Shown here: positions 25,976-34,406 of the stretch, piece after piece
How the letters are laid out: every line of letters begins with the position of its first letter
How positions within the stretch are numbered: the first letter of the stretch is position 1
From: Nostoc sp. C052
GTDB taxonomy: Bacteria; Cyanobacteriota; Cyanobacteriia; Cyanobacteriales; Nostocaceae
DNA length: 64,000 nucleotides
Direction: 5' to 3'
Assembly: GCF_013393905.1 (NCBI RefSeq)
Contig: NZ_CP040272.1
Span: forward strand, 4,212,001-4,276,000
Program-made: the position numbers and the translations under genes
The notes under the pieces: generated by a model
Database searches by the model: none
What the model was told of the DNA's origin: nothing
Seen by the model: the letters and a program-made list of their open reading frames with translations, nothing else

Positions 25976-27148
25976 CTAATTAACTGCCGGTTGTTGAGTA
26001 TTCAAAGCCTGTAGTGCATCCCGCACTCGTTGATTGCGAATTTCACCAGCATGGGTAACGCAAGCTGCATCAACGATGTCGTCGCTAAAGTCTACCTGCA
26101 AAGCTTTGTCTTTAATTAGCAATTGCATCAACGATGTTACGTTCTTGGCATACAATTGGCTGGCATGAATTGGCATCGATGATGGGAGATTGATGGGGCC
26201 GATAATTGTTACGCCATTCCACACAATATCTTTGCCAGGTTCGGTGCAGGCGCAGTTACCACCCTGTTCAGCAGCCAAATCTACAATCACTGAACCGGCT
26301 TTCATTTGTGCCACCATTTCTTCTGTAACTAGTCGTGGTGCTTGTCTCCCGGGTACTTGGGCGGTGGTAATAACCACATCAGAATTCTTAATGTGTTCGG
26401 CGACAACTTCTTGAGTACGTTGTTTACTAGCCTCAGAAATTTCCTTGGCGTAACCACCAGCGGCGACGGTTTCTTCGTCTAATTTGACTTCAACGAATTT
26501 TGCCCCTAAGCTTTGCACCTCTTCTTTAACAGCGGGACGGATATCAAAGGCTTCTACCACTGCTCCCAAACGTCTAGCGGTGGCGATCGCTTGCAATCCG
26601 GCTACACCAGCGCCCATAATAAATACTTTCGCTGGTGCGATCGTGCCTGCGGCTGTGGTTAACATCGGGAAATATTTCGGTAATGCAGCTGCCGCAATTA
26701 ATACTGCCTTGTAACCTGCTAATGAAGCTTGCGAAGACAAAGCATCCATACTTTGCGCTCTGGTGGTACGGGGGATCATTTCCATACTCAAAGCTGTGAC
26801 TTTCCGATTTGCCAATTGCTGCGCCACAACCGGATTCCCTAACGGATTGAGGAAACTGACTAATACAGCCCCTTCCTTTAACAAGTCAATTTCTGAGCGT
26901 CCATCTTCTCGTTCTTGCGGTGGACTAACTTTCAGCAGAATATCTGTTTCGCCCCATAATTTGGCAGTATCGCTGATGATTGTGGCTCCTGCTGCTTCAT
27001 AGTCAGGATCGCTGAAAAATGATCGCTCTCCTGCACCTGCTTCTACCCAAACTTCCAAACCTTGTTTTACCAATCGAGCAACGGTGTCAGGAATTAATGC
27101 CACACGACGTTCACAAACTTCAATTTCTTTAGCAACTGCTATTCTCAT
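25976..27148 (-). CDS. pntA: NAD(P) transhydrogenase subunit alpha, part 1 (NAD-binding)
   Basis: The 390-residue soluble subunit binds NAD(H) on the cytoplasmic side of the transhydrogenase. It starts MRIAVAKEIEVCERRVALIPDTV and has the dinucleotide-binding region KVFIMGAGVAGLQAIATARRLGA followed by VEAFDIRPAVKEEVQSLGAKF, VVITTAQVPGRQAP and VIVDLAAEQGGNC, all family hallmarks related to alanine dehydrogenase. The ATG at 27148 has a good AGGAGA eight bases upstream; an in-frame upstream extension of 31 codons is not supported. It is the first gene of the operon, with the promoter in the long upstream spacer. Several HIP1-like sites fall inside. Confidence 0.96.
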   Translation of the reverse strand: MRIAVAKEIEVCERRVALIPDTVARLVKQGLEVWVEAGAGERSFFSDPDYEAAGATIISDTAKLWGETDILLKVSPPQEREDGRSEIDLLKEGAVLVSFLNPLGNPVVAQQLANRKVTALSMEMIPRTTRAQSMDALSSQASLAGYKAVLIAAAALPKYFPMLTTAAGTIAPAKVFIMGAGVAGLQAIATARRLGAVVEAFDIRPAVKEEVQSLGAKFVEVKLDEETVAAGGYAKEISEASKQRTQEVVAEHIKNSDVVITTAQVPGRQAPRLVTEEMVAQMKAGSVIVDLAAEQGGNCACTEPGKDIVWNGVTIIGPINLPSSMPIHASQLYAKNVTSLMQLLIKDKALQVDFSDDIVDAACVTHAGEIRNQRVRDALQALNTQQPAVN

Positions 27149-27915
27149 GAAATCTCCTGAAGATAAATACTTAATCCCTGCCAAGTAAGCGATTGTCCAG
27201 ACGATGGGTGTCTTGCGTTCATAGTACTTAGGCAGCAACATCAGCCATGAATTTTACTTGTAGATTGAACCTTGAATCTTTCCTCTCCCACTCTTAGCTC
27301 TTTAGGCAAAGCCTGACTTTGCCGCTTGCAGATGTCATATTTTCAGATAGTTGCAAACAGGGTTACGTATTGCACATCCTAAATTGATTCCCAAATTTTG
27401 CATCTTTATCTTCAGCTTGTTTTCGGGATTGAGAAATTTTGGTATTCCTTTCTTATAGAGTAATATTGACCGAATTTTGAAAGCTTGATAATTTCCCAAT
27501 CAAATTTTAATGATTACGACTTTCATTCCAACTTATTTTAATCAATCTATCTCAACTTAACTGGCGATCGCTGATGGCGCGGCTCAATTTTTATAACAAA
27601 ATTATCAAATTTAGATACACTTATACATATTTAGAAATACAATCTAATCCCAACTGTGTTTCTATCTAGTTCAAATTTAGACCAACTAAACTAATCAAAT
27701 CAAGACTTTACAAGGGTAATGAAGTAAATTTAATATCCTACGTCGAATCTAATACTAAGTAATTTTACCACCAACCAAACTTTGGGGAAAATGGCACTTT
27801 TTATTACAATTAAACGTCCATTGTCAGGAAGTCAGTAGTAAAGTTTAGTAAAGAATACTAACACACAGTTATTTTTAGATAACAGATTTATCTTTTGGTA
27901 AGAGGAAGCCCGATT
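27149..27915. other. Intergenic region between divergent pnt operon and DUF2808 gene
   Basis: Some 770 AT-rich bases hold the promoters for both divergent genes. I see no open frame, RNA gene or strong hairpin. A CTTTAGGCAAAGCCTGACTTTG stretch near 27300 can fold into a small hairpin, possibly a leader structure of the pnt operon. Confidence 0.4.
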
Positions 27916-28428
27916 ATGCGACGTTTACTTTCTGCTTTAGCCGTGACTAGTTTTTTGGTTACTGGATTACCAGCCCTGACTTGGGCACAAAGTTTACCTG
28001 GATTAACGCTGTTTAGCGGCATCAAAGGCGAGAACCAGTTACCTTTCCGGTTAGATTTTGGTGGACAAGCTAATGGTTGGGATCGATACATATTGAGGAT
28101 TCCAGCCCAAAAAATGAAATTGGCAGTTGGTCAATTTGCCATTACCTACCCCGATTATTACAAAGGAACATTTGACCCGAAAAACATTGAAGTCCGAGTC
28201 AAAGGCAAAGCCGTTAAGCTTTCGGAAGTGAAGTGGGACAAAGAAGGTAAGCTGATTAATATTTTTCCCGAAGAGCCGGTACCAGCAGGTAGTAAGGTTG
28301 AGTTAGTTTTATCTAACGTACAAAACCCAGCTTTCGGCGGAGTTTACTATTTTAATTGTCAAGTCCTCTCCCCTGGCGATGTGCCACTGCTGCGTTATTT
28401 GGGAACATGGATTTTGAGCATCAGTTAG
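27916..28428 (+). CDS. DUF2808-domain exported protein
   Basis: A 170-residue protein with a signal peptide (about residues 1-24, cleavage after TWA) and the DUF2808 domain: LPFRLDFGGQANGWDRYILRIPAQKMKLAVGQ, ITYPDYYKGTFDP and a later PVPAGSKVELVLSNVQNP. This family is widespread in cyanobacteria, appears to be periplasmic and has no established function. The start is ATG 27916 with AGGAAG upstream; an in-frame TTG at 27895 is less likely. The gene ends in an interspersed repeat that precedes the rpmH cluster, so it is probably a separate transcript. Confidence 0.85.
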   Translation: MRRLLSALAVTSFLVTGLPALTWAQSLPGLTLFSGIKGENQLPFRLDFGGQANGWDRYILRIPAQKMKLAVGQFAITYPDYYKGTFDPKNIEVRVKGKAVKLSEVKWDKEGKLINIFPEEPVPAGSKVELVLSNVQNPAFGGVYYFNCQVLSPGDVPLLRYLGTWILSIS

Positions 28429-28429
28429 G

Positions 28430-28529
28430 AGCAGGGAAGAGGCAAGGGAGCAGGGAGCAGGGAGAAGAGTTTTCCCCTTTGCCTCTTTTCAATGCCCAAT
28501 GCCCCATCCCCAATTCCCAATTTCCTAAA
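28430..28529. repeat. GGGAGCAGGGAGCA-type imperfect palindrome
   Basis: A purine-rich left half (GGGAGCAGGGAGCAGGGAG) faces a pyrimidine-rich right half (CCCCTTTGCCTCTT...CCCCATCCCC). It is the same family as 21331-21451 and could act as a terminator for the DUF2808 gene. Confidence 0.55.
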
Positions 28530-28533
28530 AAAG

Positions 28534-28542
28534 TGATACAAT
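28534..28542 (+). promoter_or_regulatory. Candidate extended -10 promoter for rpmH
   Basis: TGATACAAT (TG, one base, TACAAT) lies 45 bases before the rpmH start. The AGGAG ribosome binding site is at about 28576-28580. No firm -35 is seen because an interspersed repeat occupies that side. Confidence 0.35.
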
Positions 28543-28587
28543 CAGAGATTGTGAGTTTTTATAAAAATCACCTAAGAGGAGAAGAGT

Positions 28588-28722
28588 ATGAAAAGAACAC
28601 TGGGCGGTACTAGCCGTAAGAGAAAAAGAACTTCTGGTTTTCGCGCTAGGATGCGGACACCAGACGGCAGAAACGTGATTAGCGCCAGAAGAAGAAAAGG
28701 GCGTCACCGCCTGAGCGTTTAG
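28588..28722 (+). CDS. rpmH: 50S ribosomal protein L34
   Basis: The 44-residue, highly basic protein starts MKRTLGGTSRKRKRTSGFR and ends GRHRLSV. It contains the L34 signature RARMRTPDGRNVISARRRKGR. It is a structural protein of the large ribosomal subunit. AGGAGAAG precedes the ATG. The gene opens the conserved cluster rpmH-rnpA-PH-yidC-jag-DUF177-ycf46. Confidence 0.97.
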   Translation: MKRTLGGTSRKRKRTSGFRARMRTPDGRNVISARRRKGRHRLSV

Positions 28723-28747
28723 GGAATATCAAGCTAAAAGAGCATCT

Positions 28748-29170
28748 GTGGCTTTGCCCAAAGCAAATCGGCTAAAATCCCGAAAGGATTTCCAGGCAGT
28801 TTTCCGGGAAGGAATTCGGCGTCATGGCTCTTATTTAACATTAAGAGCCTTAAAACCGCTGTATTCAATCAAACCTGCATTAGACACTGCCACTCAGACT
28901 ACACAAGCAACTGACTCAGCACATTTTGCCAGCACGCGAATTGGCATTTCGATTAGCACAAAAGTCAGCAAAAGGGCAGTAGTTCGCAACCGAATCAAGC
29001 GGCAAATTGCTGCTGCCTTACACAATTTACTACCAAAATTATCACCAGGATGGCGGCTAGTGGTCATTGTCAAACCCACAGCAGCAGAATCTAAGTGCGT
29101 AAGCCCACAATTTCTGCAAGAATTAGAGCAGTTGTTGGCACAAGCTGAGGTGTTCGATGGGAATTCGTGA
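28748..29170 (+). CDS. rnpA: Ribonuclease P protein component
   Basis: RnpA binds the RNase P RNA and helps it cut the 5' leader from tRNA precursors. The 140-residue protein starts at a GTG 25 bases after rpmH and has LPKANRLKSRKDFQAVFREG and the RNR motif region SKRAVVRNRIKRQIAAAL near residues 75-92. A Thr/Ala-rich insertion (about 44-62) makes it slightly longer than E. coli RnpA (119). The last 14 bases overlap the next gene, suggesting coupled translation. Confidence 0.95.
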   Translation: MALPKANRLKSRKDFQAVFREGIRRHGSYLTLRALKPLYSIKPALDTATQTTQATDSAHFASTRIGISISTKVSKRAVVRNRIKRQIAAALHNLLPKLSPGWRLVVIVKPTAAESKCVSPQFLQELEQLLAQAEVFDGNS

Positions 29171-29549
29171 AGATGTTTATTATGAAGGTGGTCCCCACGT
29201 TGGGGATTTAATTATCAACCTGCTGATTGGGCTAACTGTTGTTGGCATACCATTAACAGTTGGGGCAATTGTCAGGGCATTGTGGCTGCGTTTTCGCATT
29301 ACTGATCGCCGAATTACTGTGATTGGAGGTTGGCAAGGGCGCGATCGCACTGACGTAATTTATTCAGAAATTGTCAAAATTGTCAAAGTCCCCCGTGGCC
29401 TTGGCTTTTGGGGAGATATGGCCATCACCCTAAAAAATGGCAGTCGTCTTGAATTACGTGCAGTTCCCAACTTTCGCGAAGTCTATGACTACATCAACGA
29501 AAGAATTGCCGCGAAAAATCCCGAATATGTCGCCGCTGCCAACAAGTGA
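29157..29549 (+). CDS. PH-domain membrane protein
   Basis: A 130-residue protein with one or two N-terminal hydrophobic helices (about 18-45) followed by a bacterial PH domain: FRITDRRITVIGGWQGRDRTDVIYSEIVKI and GDMAITLKNGSRLELRAVPN. Bacterial PH proteins of this kind are membrane-associated and of unknown role. It sits between rnpA and yidC, its conserved place in cyanobacteria, and overlaps rnpA by 14 bases. A role in membrane protein insertion is possible by position only. Confidence 0.85.
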   Translation: MGIREDVYYEGGPHVGDLIINLLIGLTVVGIPLTVGAIVRALWLRFRITDRRITVIGGWQGRDRTDVIYSEIVKIVKVPRGLGFWGDMAITLKNGSRLELRAVPNFREVYDYINERIAAKNPEYVAAANK

Positions 29550-29550
29550 T

Positions 29551-29660
29551 GAGAGTGGGGAGTGGGGAGTAGGGAGTAGTGAATGCAAAATTTACTCATC
29601 TCAAATCTAAAATTCCGAACTTCTCAATTACTAAAAACTTCATACCACTCCCTACTCCCC
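29551..29660. repeat. GGGGAGTA-type inverted repeat
   Basis: GAGTGGGGAGTGGGGAGTAGG on the left faces CACTCCCTACTCCCC on the right with an 85-base AT-rich middle. It lies between the PH gene and yidC and could form a large hairpin in the shared transcript. Confidence 0.6.
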
Positions 29661-29764
29661 TTTTTTGAAATGTGCGGCTATCCGTAGCGAAAGATAGTCG
29701 CCGAGAAATGATGATTTAGATAAATTAGATTCAGTTTACAGTACCTCAGGTTGAATTCAGAATA

Positions 29765-30916
29765 ATGGATTTTGGTATCGGCTTTCTCTCGAACAACGTG
29801 ATGCTGCCAATCATAGATTTTTTCTATGGTATAGTGCCTAGCTACGGATTAGCGATCGTTGCTTTGACCTTGATAGTCCGCTTCGCGCTCTATCCCCTGA
29901 GTGCTGGCTCAATTCGCAACATGCGGAAGATGCGAATTGTACAACCTCTGATGCAGAAGCGGATGGCAGAAATCAAAGAGCGCTATAAGGATGAACCGCA
30001 AAAGCAGCAGGAGGAAATGGTCAATGTCCAAAAAGAATTTGGCAACCCCTTGGCAGGCTGTTTTCCATTACTAGTGCAAATGCCGGTTTTATTAGCGCTG
30101 TTTGCGACTTTGCGGGGTTCACCTTTTGCAAGTGCAAGCTACAGCGTGAACCTGCAAATCCTTCCCGCAGAACAAATCGAACAAATTCAACCGCAAGCCT
30201 TTGCTACTGCTCCTCAAAATATTTACGTTGCCGATGGTGAACATGTTAAAGTAGCTGCCATCATTCCCAGCGGAAACAAACTGGCGGTGGGAGAGCAAAC
30301 CAAGATACAGTATCAGACTGTTGAAGGTAAACCATTTCAGGTACTTTTAGCAGAACACCCAGAAAATAAGCTGATTCCTGATTGGAAAATTACCAAAGGT
30401 GAAGATAAGATAAAAATTGATGCTGAAGGTAATGTAGAAGCCTTGCAACCGGGAGAAGTTAGCATTCAAGGAACAATTCCCGGACTAGCAGCAGAAAAAG
30501 GCTTTCTATTCATTGATGCCTTAGGCAGAGTTGGCGCACAAGATCCAGATGGTACAATCCACTGGGATATAGTCGCCATGATCGTCTTCTTTGGAATCAG
30601 CCTTTATGTTAGCCAAATGCTTTCTGGGCAAAATTCCAGTGGTGGCAATCCGCAGCAGGATACAGTTAACAAAATCACTCCCGTCATCTTTTCTGGGATG
30701 TTTTTATTCTTCCCCCTGCCAGCTGGAGTGCTGATGTATATGGTGATTGGTAATATATTCCAAACCGCCCAAACTTATCTTCTCTCCCGCGAGCCTCTAC
30801 CAGAAGAACTGCAAAAAATCGTGGAAACCCAGGAAAAAGAAGCCGCAGTTACAGAACAAAAGGCACTCCCATTTGAACCAAAAAGTGCCAAGAAAAAGGC
30901 TACAGGGGGATCATGA
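29765..30916 (+). CDS. yidC: Membrane protein insertase YidC/Oxa1/Alb3
   Basis: YidC inserts proteins into the inner and thylakoid membranes, alone or with Sec. The 383-residue protein has a first helix (about 13-45, SYGLAIVALTLIVRFALYPL with the conserved Arg), the cytoplasmic hairpin RKMRIVQPLMQKRMAEIKERY, then GCFPLLVQMPVLLALFATLR. A soluble insert spans about residues 135-255, and two or three helices follow, with PLPAGVLMYMVIGNIFQ. The basic C-terminal tail ends AKKKATGG. It lacks the large N-terminal periplasmic domain of E. coli YidC, as expected. The stop overlaps the next start by four bases. Confidence 0.95.
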   Translation: MDFGIGFLSNNVMLPIIDFFYGIVPSYGLAIVALTLIVRFALYPLSAGSIRNMRKMRIVQPLMQKRMAEIKERYKDEPQKQQEEMVNVQKEFGNPLAGCFPLLVQMPVLLALFATLRGSPFASASYSVNLQILPAEQIEQIQPQAFATAPQNIYVADGEHVKVAAIIPSGNKLAVGEQTKIQYQTVEGKPFQVLLAEHPENKLIPDWKITKGEDKIKIDAEGNVEALQPGEVSIQGTIPGLAAEKGFLFIDALGRVGAQDPDGTIHWDIVAMIVFFGISLYVSQMLSGQNSSGGNPQQDTVNKITPVIFSGMFLFFPLPAGVLMYMVIGNIFQTAQTYLLSREPLPEELQKIVETQEKEAAVTEQKALPFEPKSAKKKATGGS

Positions 30917-31440
30917 GCAACATTCCGATGCAGCGAGGTCAGCAGTGGTTAAAAACACTGCTAGAACTCACTGGAATACCATCTGAGATTCAGGGTCATT
31001 TAGAAACTGCCCAATCTCAAGATGGTGATTCCCCGGAACCAGATAACTACTGGTTGACAATTGACCAAACTAATTTAACCTCAGAACAAATCCAGGTATT
31101 AATTGGTGCTGATGGTTCTGTGCTAGATGCGATTCAGTATCTAGCAAATTCGGTTCTAAACCTCAGTCAACCCCCAGAGGAACAAGCCTCTTACACCATT
31201 GAGTTGAATGGCTACCGCGTCAAAAGAGAAGCCGAAATTCGCGCATTAGCAGAAGCCGCAGCTGATGAAGTGCGCTTTTCTGGTAGAGAAGTGGAAATCA
31301 AATCTCTTAGTTCTGCTGAACGTCGCCAAGTCCACACCTTCTTGAAGGAATTTGGAGATTTGGAAACCTTCAGTCGCGGTAAAGAACCGCATCGTCATCT
31401 GGTTGTCCGTCCAGCTTCGTTAGAAGAAGTTAGGAGTTAG
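30913..31440 (+). CDS. jag: Jag/KhpB-type RNA-binding protein (KH and R3H domains)
   Basis: A 175-residue soluble protein with a KH-like domain (about 45-95, TSEQIQVLIGADGSVLDAIQYLANSVLN) and a C-terminal R3H domain (LSSAERRQVHTFLKEFGDLETFSRGKEPHRHLVV, about 132-166). Proteins of this type bind RNA and lie beside yidC in many bacteria. It lacks the N-terminal Jag domain of Firmicute homologues. The last three codons and stop (VRS-TAG) lie within a TTAGGAG heptamer array, so the natural C-terminus may have been altered by repeat growth. Confidence 0.9.
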   Translation: MSNIPMQRGQQWLKTLLELTGIPSEIQGHLETAQSQDGDSPEPDNYWLTIDQTNLTSEQIQVLIGADGSVLDAIQYLANSVLNLSQPPEEQASYTIELNGYRVKREAEIRALAEAAADEVRFSGREVEIKSLSSAERRQVHTFLKEFGDLETFSRGKEPHRHLVVRPASLEEVRS

Positions 31441-31484
31441 GAGTTAGGAGTTATGAGTTTGGAGTTAATTGAAAACTCATAACT
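31430..31484. repeat. TTAGGAG heptamer array spanning the jag stop codon
   Basis: Three perfect TTAGGAG units (31430, 31437, 31444) and a TTATGAG variant are followed by the complement AACTCATAA at 31474-31482. The jag TAG at 31438-31440 lies inside the second unit. Confidence 0.85.
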
Positions 31485-31592
31485 ATATAATTTCAAAATT
31501 TCTCTTGTTCTTAAGAGATAAAATAAAGATGTATTGTCAGTATAATTGCTGATAATAAAGATAAATTTTAGTGAGGATATCTCACGAATCCT

Positions 31593-32111
31593 ATGGACGC
31601 AATTTATATTCCGCAGCTAACTCAAGCCCCGGAGCGGACAGAGGAAGTTCAGGTTAATGAATTTCTGCCTGGTCTGGAAACCTTGACGCCAGTTCGCGGC
31701 CACGTGCGTGTGCAGCATCATGGTAATTACTTGCAAGTGTCTAGTCAGGCAGAAACAATTATTACTTGTACCTGCAACCGCTGTTTGCAGCAATACAATC
31801 GACGTTTAGGGCTTGATACGAAAGAAATCATCTGGTTAGACGAAACTGCAAATCAGGCAAATGACCTGCCCTTAGAAAGGGAAGTAGTTATGGAAGAGTT
31901 GCTGGAAAGCTTACCGCCCGATGGTTATTTTTATCCCAATGAATGGCTGTATGAGCAGATGTGCTTGGCAGTACCACAACGGCAACTATGCGATCGCAAT
32001 TGTCCAGGTATTCCTGTAAGTAGTACTGCTGAGAGTTCTGATAGTCCTGAAACTCCAGTTGATCATCGTTGGGCTTCTCTGGAAGCACTGAAAAAGCAAC
32101 TTCCGGGATAG
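31593..32111 (+). CDS. DUF177 / YceD-family protein
   Basis: A 172-residue protein with the DUF177 pattern: VRVQHHGNYLQVSSQAETIITCTCNRCLQQYNRRL with a CxCxxC motif near residues 59-64, and a later acidic/proline-rich region. A second Cys pair (QLCDRNCPG) near the end completes a possible metal site, and the protein ends RWASLEALKKQLPG, typical of YceD. In other bacteria yceD is coupled to rpmF and affects 23S rRNA; here rpmF is not adjacent and the gene has its place in the rpmH cluster. A possible TATAAT at 31541 suggests a separate promoter. Confidence 0.85.
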   Translation: MDAIYIPQLTQAPERTEEVQVNEFLPGLETLTPVRGHVRVQHHGNYLQVSSQAETIITCTCNRCLQQYNRRLGLDTKEIIWLDETANQANDLPLEREVVMEELLESLPPDGYFYPNEWLYEQMCLAVPQRQLCDRNCPGIPVSSTAESSDSPETPVDHRWASLEALKKQLPG

Positions 32112-32198
32112 TTAAGACGCGTTACGCCGTATCACTTGTTCACTTTAAGTCTTACAACTTATGGAGTAGTTTACTAAGCTAATCTATGACATTTCCAT

Positions 32199-32233
32199 AG
32201 AAACCCGGCTTCTTTAAGAGACCGGGTTTCTTC
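32199..32233. terminator. Hairpin between DUF177 and OLD nuclease genes
   Basis: AGAAACCCGG and CCGGGTTTCT form a perfect 10-bp stem with a 13-base loop, followed by TCGGTTTTAC. It is a plausible terminator for DUF177; AGAAACCCGG palindromes are also dispersed repeats in cyanobacteria, so either reading is possible. Confidence 0.6.
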
Positions 32234-32296
32234 GGTTTTACTTGGCAAAATAGATAAAATTGCTAATAATAAAATTAAGTCAATAAATGATACAAA

Positions 32297-34258
32297 ATGT
32301 TTATTAAGAAGCTGCAAGTATTTAACTATAAGTCATATCTCGACTCTGGACTAATGGAATTTTCACCAGATATTAATATTATCGTTGGGCGAAATAATGC
32401 GGGAAAAACTTCTTTACTTGAGTTACTGACACTAAAGTTTGAAAATCATCCTCACAGAAGTTTAAAGACCTTACCAAGTAAGCTTTCGAGTATACAAGAA
32501 GAATCTAAAATACAAATTACTTTGAATATTGATAAAGAAGAATTGCGAAGTTTTATAAAAAAATTATCTATTATTGGAATTCCTAGAGCAGCAACTGAAA
32601 ACTATCATTTTTTTGCTGATAAGTATGAAGATGACCCAGATAAGTATCATGACCAATATATGAGCGCTATCGACGAATCTGTGAGATACGCTGTTAGACA
32701 ATTTAAACATTTTTTAGAAAATCATGATTTGATACAGACAAGTTTATTTTTGCAGCCTAATCTAAAAATAGAGAATAGAAGTTTAATAACATTACTTAAT
32801 TTTGAATCATATAAACAAGCTTTTGAGAAAGTTTTTTACAAAATTAAATATGATGATAACGACCAGATAGTTATTCAAGAGACTACTTCTTATTCCGATG
32901 AAGACGGCATTGTACAAGAACCTTTCGTTAATTATAGTGGAAAAGTTCAAGAAAGTATAGGTTATAAATTATTTGATAAATTTCAAAATTGTATTTATAG
33001 ATTTCAGGCTGAACGTCTAAATATTGGGATTTGCAAATATGATAGCAAAACTGATACAAACCTAAAATCAAACGCTTCTAATCTTGCGGAAGTACTCTTT
33101 ATCTTGCAGGGTAAAATTCCAGGAATGTTTGCTCAGTTCAATAAATTAGTTTCAGATATTTTACCGGAAATAAAATGGATATCTGTTGTAATGAGAGATG
33201 ATATAAATGTTGAAATCCTGGTTTGGAATACAGATAATCTTCACAGAAATGATTTATCACTTCCTCTTTCATCCTGTGGAAGTGGAGTTAGTCAAGTACT
33301 AGCCATTTTGTATATTCTAGTTTCTTCTGAAGAACATAGAACGTTAATTATTGATGAACCTCAATCTTTTTTACATCCAGGTGCAGCTAAAAAACTTATA
33401 GAAACTATTAAACAATTTCCGCAGCACCAATATTTTATTGCTACTCATTCGCCAGAAATTATCGCATCTGCGAATCCATCTACTATTATCAAGCTTCAAT
33501 ATCAAGATTGTGAAACAACAGCATCAGTAATAAATACAAAAGAGATAAAGTCACAAAACGAAATTTTAGCTGAACTTGGAGTTAGGTTATCCGATGTTTT
33601 TGGTGCTGATAGTATTCTCTGGGTGGAAGGACAAACTGAGGAGAAATGTTTTCCAATGATATTGGAGAAAGTTGCAAAAATAACATTAATGGGTATTAAA
33701 ATTTTATCTGTCAATAGCACTGATGCTCTTTTGGATGGAAAACGGTCTGATCTTGTTTTTGATATTTACACAAAACTCACAACGGGAGCAAGTCTGTTTC
33801 CGCCAGCCATTGGATTTATATTCGATAGAGAAAGTAAAACAGAAACAAAGATTCAAGAATTAGAGAAGAGAGGCGTGACATTTTTACGCCTACCTATGTA
33901 TGAGAATTATCTACTTGATTCTGAAGCTATATCGGTGACAATTAATAAAGAAGCTACATGGTTAAAAATACCTGTCAGCATTACTCAGGTTCATGAATAT
34001 ATTGACAAAATAAAACATGAAAAATCTTATTTACTTCAAAGTGTAAAAAGAGAAGAAGTCTCAGATAATAATTGGTTATCTAAAATTCACGGTGCAAAGA
34101 TACTTGAAAGTATATTTCAAGAATTATGTGACAATAAATTTGAATTTAGAAAAACAAAACACTCTTATAAGCTTACAGAATGGCTAGTTGCAAATAAACC
34201 TGATTTCTTGTCTGAACTAGCTGAAGAATTAGGAAATTCCTTAAATAAAAGTCAGTAG
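32297..34258 (+). CDS. OLD-family ATP-dependent nuclease (AAA and TOPRIM)
   Basis: A 653-residue protein. The ATPase part has Walker A VGRNNAGKTSL (about residues 33-43), a signature-like SSCGSGVSQVLAIL, Walker B TLIIDEPQSFLHP (about 350-362) and the His switch ATHSPEII. A TOPRIM domain follows (about 430-560) with ILWVEGQTEEKCFP and FIFDRES, the acidic metal-binding motifs. OLD nucleases cut DNA; relatives include phage P2 Old and GajA of Gabija. No GajB helicase or reverse transcriptase is adjacent, so it looks like a stand-alone (class 1) OLD. The gene is strikingly AT-rich and splits the conserved DUF177-ycf46 order, which points to horizontal insertion. Confidence 0.9.
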   Translation: MFIKKLQVFNYKSYLDSGLMEFSPDINIIVGRNNAGKTSLLELLTLKFENHPHRSLKTLPSKLSSIQEESKIQITLNIDKEELRSFIKKLSIIGIPRAATENYHFFADKYEDDPDKYHDQYMSAIDESVRYAVRQFKHFLENHDLIQTSLFLQPNLKIENRSLITLLNFESYKQAFEKVFYKIKYDDNDQIVIQETTSYSDEDGIVQEPFVNYSGKVQESIGYKLFDKFQNCIYRFQAERLNIGICKYDSKTDTNLKSNASNLAEVLFILQGKIPGMFAQFNKLVSDILPEIKWISVVMRDDINVEILVWNTDNLHRNDLSLPLSSCGSGVSQVLAILYILVSSEEHRTLIIDEPQSFLHPGAAKKLIETIKQFPQHQYFIATHSPEIIASANPSTIIKLQYQDCETTASVINTKEIKSQNEILAELGVRLSDVFGADSILWVEGQTEEKCFPMILEKVAKITLMGIKILSVNSTDALLDGKRSDLVFDIYTKLTTGASLFPPAIGFIFDRESKTETKIQELEKRGVTFLRLPMYENYLLDSEAISVTINKEATWLKIPVSITQVHEYIDKIKHEKSYLLQSVKREEVSDNNWLSKIHGAKILESIFQELCDNKFEFRKTKHSYKLTEWLVANKPDFLSELAEELGNSLNKSQ

Positions 34259-34406
34259 TCATTTTGATACTGATTATCTCATCATGCTCACCACAACAGA
34301 GCGATCGCACTGGCAACCGCTATGAACTGGTAGATGTTGGTTTTTTAGTTGTGATAGGTGATACAAACCTGAACAATGAAAGAAGAACTAATAACCACAG
34401 CTAAAT

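Noticed and set aside
27149..27241. N-terminal extension of pntA by 31 codons
   Set aside because: The AGGAGA before the ATG at 27148 and the family N-terminus MRIAVAKE decide the shorter form.
32297..34258. Complete Gabija system
   Set aside because: Only the OLD-like nuclease is present; the next gene is ycf46, not a UvrD-like GajB.
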